NCBI RefSeq assembly: GCF_029643425.1
Contig: NZ_CP119106.1
Location: 2,170,001-2,234,000, forward strand
DNA length: 64,000 nt
Direction of reading: 5' to 3'
Origin: Isoptericola sp. AK164
GTDB lineage: Bacteria > Actinomycetota > Actinomycetes > Actinomycetales > Cellulomonadaceae
In this document: piece after piece, positions 60,560 to 64,000 of the stretch
Position numbering within the stretch: the stretch's first letter is position 1
Layout: each line of letters starts with the position of its first letter
Notes under the pieces: model-generated
Told to the model about the DNA's origin: nothing
Seen by the model: the letters and a program-made list of their open reading frames with translations, nothing else
Databases searched by the model: none
Translations under genes and position numbers: made by a program

Positions 60560-63500
60560 TCAGGCACCCACCAGGGTCACGAGCCGCGAGCGCCCCGCCG
60601 GGTCCTTGACCGCCTGCAGCACGACGTCGACGTGCGGCTCCAGCGCGCTGACCTTGTCGAGCGGCGCACCGATGACGAGCTGGAAGCCCAGACCCTGCCA
60701 CGCCCCGACGGCGCGCCCCGCGAACCGCGCGTCGGCCTTGATGAAGGCCTCGTCGAGGAACACCGGCGCGTACCGCGGCCGGTCGGCCCCCGCGTCGCCG
60801 AGCTGGTAGCGCAGCGCCGCACCGACGATGAACGCCACCAGTTCCTGGGACTCCCCGCCGGACTTGCCGGCGATGTGGTCGTAGACCGAGACGTGCCGGC
60901 CCTCGAGGTCGACGCACTCGGCGCTGATCCGCACGTGCTCGCGCACGTCCACGAGCCGACGTCGTTCCGGCGAGTCGGGGCGGATGCGGTCGACGAGCCG
61001 GGCCATCCGTTCGTAGCGCCGCTGCCGCTCGGCGGGAGTCTGCTCCCCCGGGTCCGCGGCGAGCTCCCGCAGCCGGCGACGGAACGAGACGACGTCGCGC
61101 GCCTCGGTCACCTGGGCGGTGATGCGCAACCGGTGGTTCTCGTCACGGAAGGGCAGGGTCGCCAGGATCTGGTTGACCGGCTCCATGCGTTCGCGGATCT
61201 CGGCGACCGACCGGCTCATCACGTTGCCCAGCAGGGTCAGGTCGTGCCCGGACAGGCGCCCGAGGGTCCGCGACCAGCGTTCGGTCAGCTCGTACAGGCG
61301 CTGGTCCTCGATCTCGGCCAGGATGCGGGCGAAGTCGTCGTAGGAGTCGTCCGGGTCCGTGCCGAGGTTGGGGTTCGGCCACGCGTCGCAGAACCGCTCG
61401 AAGACACCGCGCAACGCGGTCCGGGCCGCCTCGGCCGCGGCCACGGCGGCCTCCCGGTCACGCACGAGCTCACGGGCCACGGCGGTGGTCGCCTGGTCCA
61501 GCGCGGCCAGCGGCAACCGGTCGGGGTCGCCCGGGGCCACCGCGGCCAGCGCCGACTCCAGCCGACGCGCCTGCGCTTCGGTGCACGCGGCGCCGGTGCG
61601 CTCGGCCTCCTCGACGGCGTCGGTCACCTGGTCGACGAGGTCGGTGATGGACGCCCACTGCTCGCCGAGCTCGCGGACGCGGTTCTCGGCGTCGGCGCGC
61701 TCGCGGTACAGCTCGGTCAGCCGGGTGCGCAGCTCCTGCTCGTCCTCGCCGAGCGCGCGCACGACGCCGGACCCGTCGCGCAGCGCGGCGAGGCGCTCCT
61801 GCCGCGCGGCGAGCGCCTCCTCGGCACCGGCGACGTCGACCTCCTCCCAGGTCGTCCGCACGACCTGCCCGGCGGCCACGAACTGGTCGGTGTGCGCCGC
61901 CTGCCGCAGCCGTGCACCCTCCAGGGACGCACCGGCCTCCTGCAGCGCCGTGCGCGCGGCCTCGATGTCAGTGGCCAGACGGTCCCGGCGCCGGGCGTTG
62001 GAGAAGCCCAGCACGGAGCCTCGCGGGCTGCCGCCGTGCGCGCCGCGGGCGCCGTCGGCGATCTGCCCGGTGCGGGTCAGGGCACGGCGGTGGTGGTGCA
62101 GCTCGGCGGGGTCGTCGACGCACACGTGGTCGTAGCGCCGCGCGAGCCGGTCGGCCAGCCAGCCGCCGAACGGCCCGGCCTTGATCTCCAGGCGACCCGG
62201 CAGCGTGCGCGGGTCGGCGTCGTCACCCATCGGCCGATGGGTGGGCACACCTTCGAAACGCAGCCGGCGGCGCAGCGGCACGGTGTCGATGGCGGCCCGG
62301 AAGTCGGCCAGCCGGTCGGCGTCGACGAGCAGCGTCGTGGCGAACCCGCCGAGGGCCAGGCCGATGGCGTCGCGCCAGGGTTCGTACTCGCCGCGCACCT
62401 CGAGCAGCTCGCCGACGAACGGCAGCTCGTCGGTCCCGAGCCCGGCGGCCTCGGCCAGCGCGACCCGGGCGGCGTGGTCCTCCGCCGAGACGTTGCCCCG
62501 GCGGCGGGACAGCGAGGCGGCCTCCTGCTCCAGGCGGGCCAGCCGCTGCTCGGCGTCGGTCACCGCCTGCCGCGCGCCGTACACCGCGTCCTCGAGCTCG
62601 GCCGCCCGCTCGGTCCGCTGCTCCACGAGCTCGCGCGCGGCGCGGTGCACGCGGTCCAGGTCGCGCCGCGAGGACACCGACTCCTCGAGCACGGCGAGCG
62701 GGGTGTCGAGCCCGGCGCGGGCGGTGCGCACCTGCGCCAGCTCCTCGGTGCGCCGCCGGACCTCGCGCTCGGCGGCCTCGATCGCGTCGCCGCCCGAGCG
62801 CCGCAGGGCGGCACGGGTCTCCTCGAGGTCGGACTCGGCGGTGGCGATCCGCGCCGCGGCCGCCGTGCGCCGCTCCTCGGCCGCCCGGTGAGCCGTCCGG
62901 TTGACCTCCTCCTCGGCGCGGACGAGCGCGAGCCGGCGCCGGTCGCGCCACACCGCGAACGGCGTCGTCCCCGCGGCGGGTCCGCTCCCGGTCACGCCCA
63001 GCGTGTCCAGCAGGGCGACCGAGTCCTCGGCGTCGTCGATCCGCTCGCGCAGCTCGACCATGGGCCGCAGCACCTCGACCTGGCGGGTCGCGGTGAGCAT
63101 CTCGCTGCGGACGGCGCTCAGCTCGTCGAAGTGCTCGACGGCACGGTCGGCGACCTCGAGCGTCTCCGGCTCGGTGAGCACCATCGCCTTGTACAGCGCG
63201 TCGACGGTGGTGATCGCCTGACCGGCCTGGATGCGGCCCAGCAGCTGCATCGCCTTGTGGCCGTCCCCGGCCGCGCCGATGCCGAGCGCGGCGTGCAGCC
63301 GGGTGGCGAAGGCGATGTCGGTGTCGAACGGGGTGAGCCCGGCCTCGGTGAGGCCGCCCCGGGCGAACCGGCCGGCGGCCAGGGGTTCCAGCGCGCGCAG
63401 GTCGAACGCGCCGTCGGCGGTGGCCCGCACGACGACGCACTCCTCGTTGCGGGTCGCGCCACGCGGCACGTACCAGGCCCGCAGGGCGGTGAAGACCTCG

Positions 63501-63928
63501 CCGGACTGGTCCGTCCAGGACATCGCGATCGCCGTCCAGGTGTCCACGCCGTCGCCGCGCAGCACCTGCTCGCGGCTGGTGGCGCCGTCGGCCCGCGAGT
63601 CGTCGAGCTTGCCGCGCGCGTAGGACAGCACGTTGCGCTGCTCGCGCCCTCGTGCCCGACCGGCCGCGGCGCCGTTGGAGGCGCCGTTGAACGGGGTGGT
63701 GTGGCTCATCATGAGCGCGATGTAGGCGTCCAGCAGCGTGGACTTGCCCGAACCGGAGGCGCCGGACAGCAGCGTCGCGCGCGCGGAGAACCGCACCTCG
63801 TGGTGCCCGTGGTAGCCGCCCCAGTTGACGAGCTGCATCGAGGTGGCCGTCCACTGGCGGCCGTCCGAGGCGGCGGGGATGAGCCCGAACAGCGAGTCGC
63901 TCATGCGGGCCGTCGACGTCATGGTCAC
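60560..63928 (-). CDS. jetC: Wadjet-type SMC-like ATPase JetC
   Basis: A 1122-residue SMC/MukB-like ATPase matching JetC of the Wadjet plasmid-defence system, which extrudes DNA loops and marks small circles for cleavage by JetD. The head has MQLVNWGGYHGHHEVRF then Walker A GASGSGKSTLLDAY (about 56-69). A long coiled region fills the middle (about 300-950, with a hinge-like break near 500-650). The C-terminal head has ABC signature GKSGGESQEL (about 1020), Walker B YAPVFLDEAFIKAD (about 1050) and GLGFQLVIGAPLDKVSALEP. GTG 63928 overlaps the stop of the upstream gene. No jetD follows it. Confidence 0.88.
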   Translation of the reverse strand: MTMTSTARMSDSLFGLIPAASDGRQWTATSMQLVNWGGYHGHHEVRFSARATLLSGASGSGKSTLLDAYIALMMSHTTPFNGASNGAAAGRARGREQRNVLSYARGKLDDSRADGATSREQVLRGDGVDTWTAIAMSWTDQSGEVFTALRAWYVPRGATRNEECVVVRATADGAFDLRALEPLAAGRFARGGLTEAGLTPFDTDIAFATRLHAALGIGAAGDGHKAMQLLGRIQAGQAITTVDALYKAMVLTEPETLEVADRAVEHFDELSAVRSEMLTATRQVEVLRPMVELRERIDDAEDSVALLDTLGVTGSGPAAGTTPFAVWRDRRRLALVRAEEEVNRTAHRAAEERRTAAAARIATAESDLEETRAALRRSGGDAIEAAEREVRRRTEELAQVRTARAGLDTPLAVLEESVSSRRDLDRVHRAARELVEQRTERAAELEDAVYGARQAVTDAEQRLARLEQEAASLSRRRGNVSAEDHAARVALAEAAGLGTDELPFVGELLEVRGEYEPWRDAIGLALGGFATTLLVDADRLADFRAAIDTVPLRRRLRFEGVPTHRPMGDDADPRTLPGRLEIKAGPFGGWLADRLARRYDHVCVDDPAELHHHRRALTRTGQIADGARGAHGGSPRGSVLGFSNARRRDRLATDIEAARTALQEAGASLEGARLRQAAHTDQFVAAGQVVRTTWEEVDVAGAEEALAARQERLAALRDGSGVVRALGEDEQELRTRLTELYRERADAENRVRELGEQWASITDLVDQVTDAVEEAERTGAACTEAQARRLESALAAVAPGDPDRLPLAALDQATTAVARELVRDREAAVAAAEAARTALRGVFERFCDAWPNPNLGTDPDDSYDDFARILAEIEDQRLYELTERWSRTLGRLSGHDLTLLGNVMSRSVAEIRERMEPVNQILATLPFRDENHRLRITAQVTEARDVVSFRRRLRELAADPGEQTPAERQRRYERMARLVDRIRPDSPERRRLVDVREHVRISAECVDLEGRHVSVYDHIAGKSGGESQELVAFIVGAALRYQLGDAGADRPRYAPVFLDEAFIKADARFAGRAVGAWQGLGFQLVIGAPLDKVSALEPHVDVVLQAVKDPAGRSRLVTLVGA

Positions 63929-64000
63929 GCGATCTCCTGCGTCTCGTCGGGACGGTGGTCGGTGCCCGCGTCGGCACCGTCGGCGGCACCGGTGCCTGTG
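63925..64000 (-). CDS. C-terminal end of the gene before jetC (probable jetB)
   Basis: The last 24 codons of a minus-strand gene running off the window, ending GTGAADGADAGTDHRPDETQEIA then TGA at 63927-63925. The four-base GTGA overlap with jetC shows they are cotranscribed. In Wadjet operons jetB (DUF4194) precedes jetC; identity is inferred from position only, since the visible tail is an unconserved acidic stretch. Confidence 0.55.
   Translation of the reverse strand, partial: TGTGAADGADAGTDHRPDETQEIA

Overview
The window is very GC-rich, densely coded DNA with GTG starts, four-base start/stop overlaps and long actinobacterial housekeeping runs. Its backbone follows the order I know from Mycobacterium tuberculosis and relatives (glyS - zur - uppS - recO - era - CBS protein - ybeY - phoH - rsmE - dnaJ - hrcA - hemW - lepA - rpsT - holA - comEC - comEA). 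Together with a vLRR-tailed membrane protein and DUF4870/DUF4282 proteins this points to a Micrococcales actinomycete (Cellulomonadaceae/Promicromonosporaceae-like). That placement is inference; no rRNA is present. I found no tRNA, CRISPR array, insertion sequence or prophage.

Layout. 1-3.0 kb: a LacI-type regulator and an alpha-glucosidase with a candidate operator between them. 3.0-5.7 kb: a three-gene cassette (membrane protein, PCu(A)C copper chaperone lipoprotein, Tat-exported DyP peroxidase) bracketed by two nearly identical 58-bp palindromes. 5.7-9.0 kb: dus, two paralogous mini membrane proteins, glyQS. 9.2-12.4 kb: zinc uptake operon znuA-znuC-znuB-zur, with a Zur-like palindrome on the znuA -10 and abutting its start codon. 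12.4-17.2 kb: ferric-siderophore uptake (VTT/DedA-like protein, two FecCD permeases, ATPase, lipoprotein) with two DtxR/IdeR-like iron boxes. 17.2-20.9 kb: a 99-bp long hairpin, uppS, recO, leuA with a Leu-Leu-Leu leader peptide and attenuator. 20.9-24.4 kb: vLRR membrane protein and a membrane-anchored alpha/beta hydrolase. 24.4-32.8 kb: era, CBS/CorC protein, ybeY, phoH split by a 357-residue class 3-like intein, HIT protein, rsmE, dnaJ, hrcA with CIRCE. 33-38.6 kb: a small protein, a large LuxR (LAL) regulator, a DUF3097 protein, one DUF4282 and two DUF4870 proteins. 38.6-41.8 kb: hemW and lepA. 41.9-46.6 kb: a GH13 enzyme and the ATP-grasp / alpha-E / transglutaminase trio. 46.7-48.8 kb: a PemK/MazF-like protein, rpsT, holA. 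48.9-52.3 kb: a GT4 glycosyltransferase and a second ATPase-LuxR regulator. 52.4-55.8 kb: comEC and comEA. 55.9-60.5 kb: DegV, glgP, a secreted FN3-like protein. 60.6-64 kb: a Wadjet-type JetC SMC-like ATPase and the tail of the gene before it.

How the genes connect. Zinc and iron uptake are back to back, and the iron box overlaps the zur stop codon. Many starts carry a TAGGCT/TAGCGT/CAGGAT/GACAAT-like hexamer only 6-7 bases before the initiation codon, the signature of leaderless transcription. This was used to choose several starts. The points most worth a second look are the PhoH intein, the paired palindromes around the copper/DyP cassette, the Wadjet locus lacking an adjacent jetD, the palindrome wrapped around the recO promoter, the leuA leader, and the shared leaderless promoter grammar.
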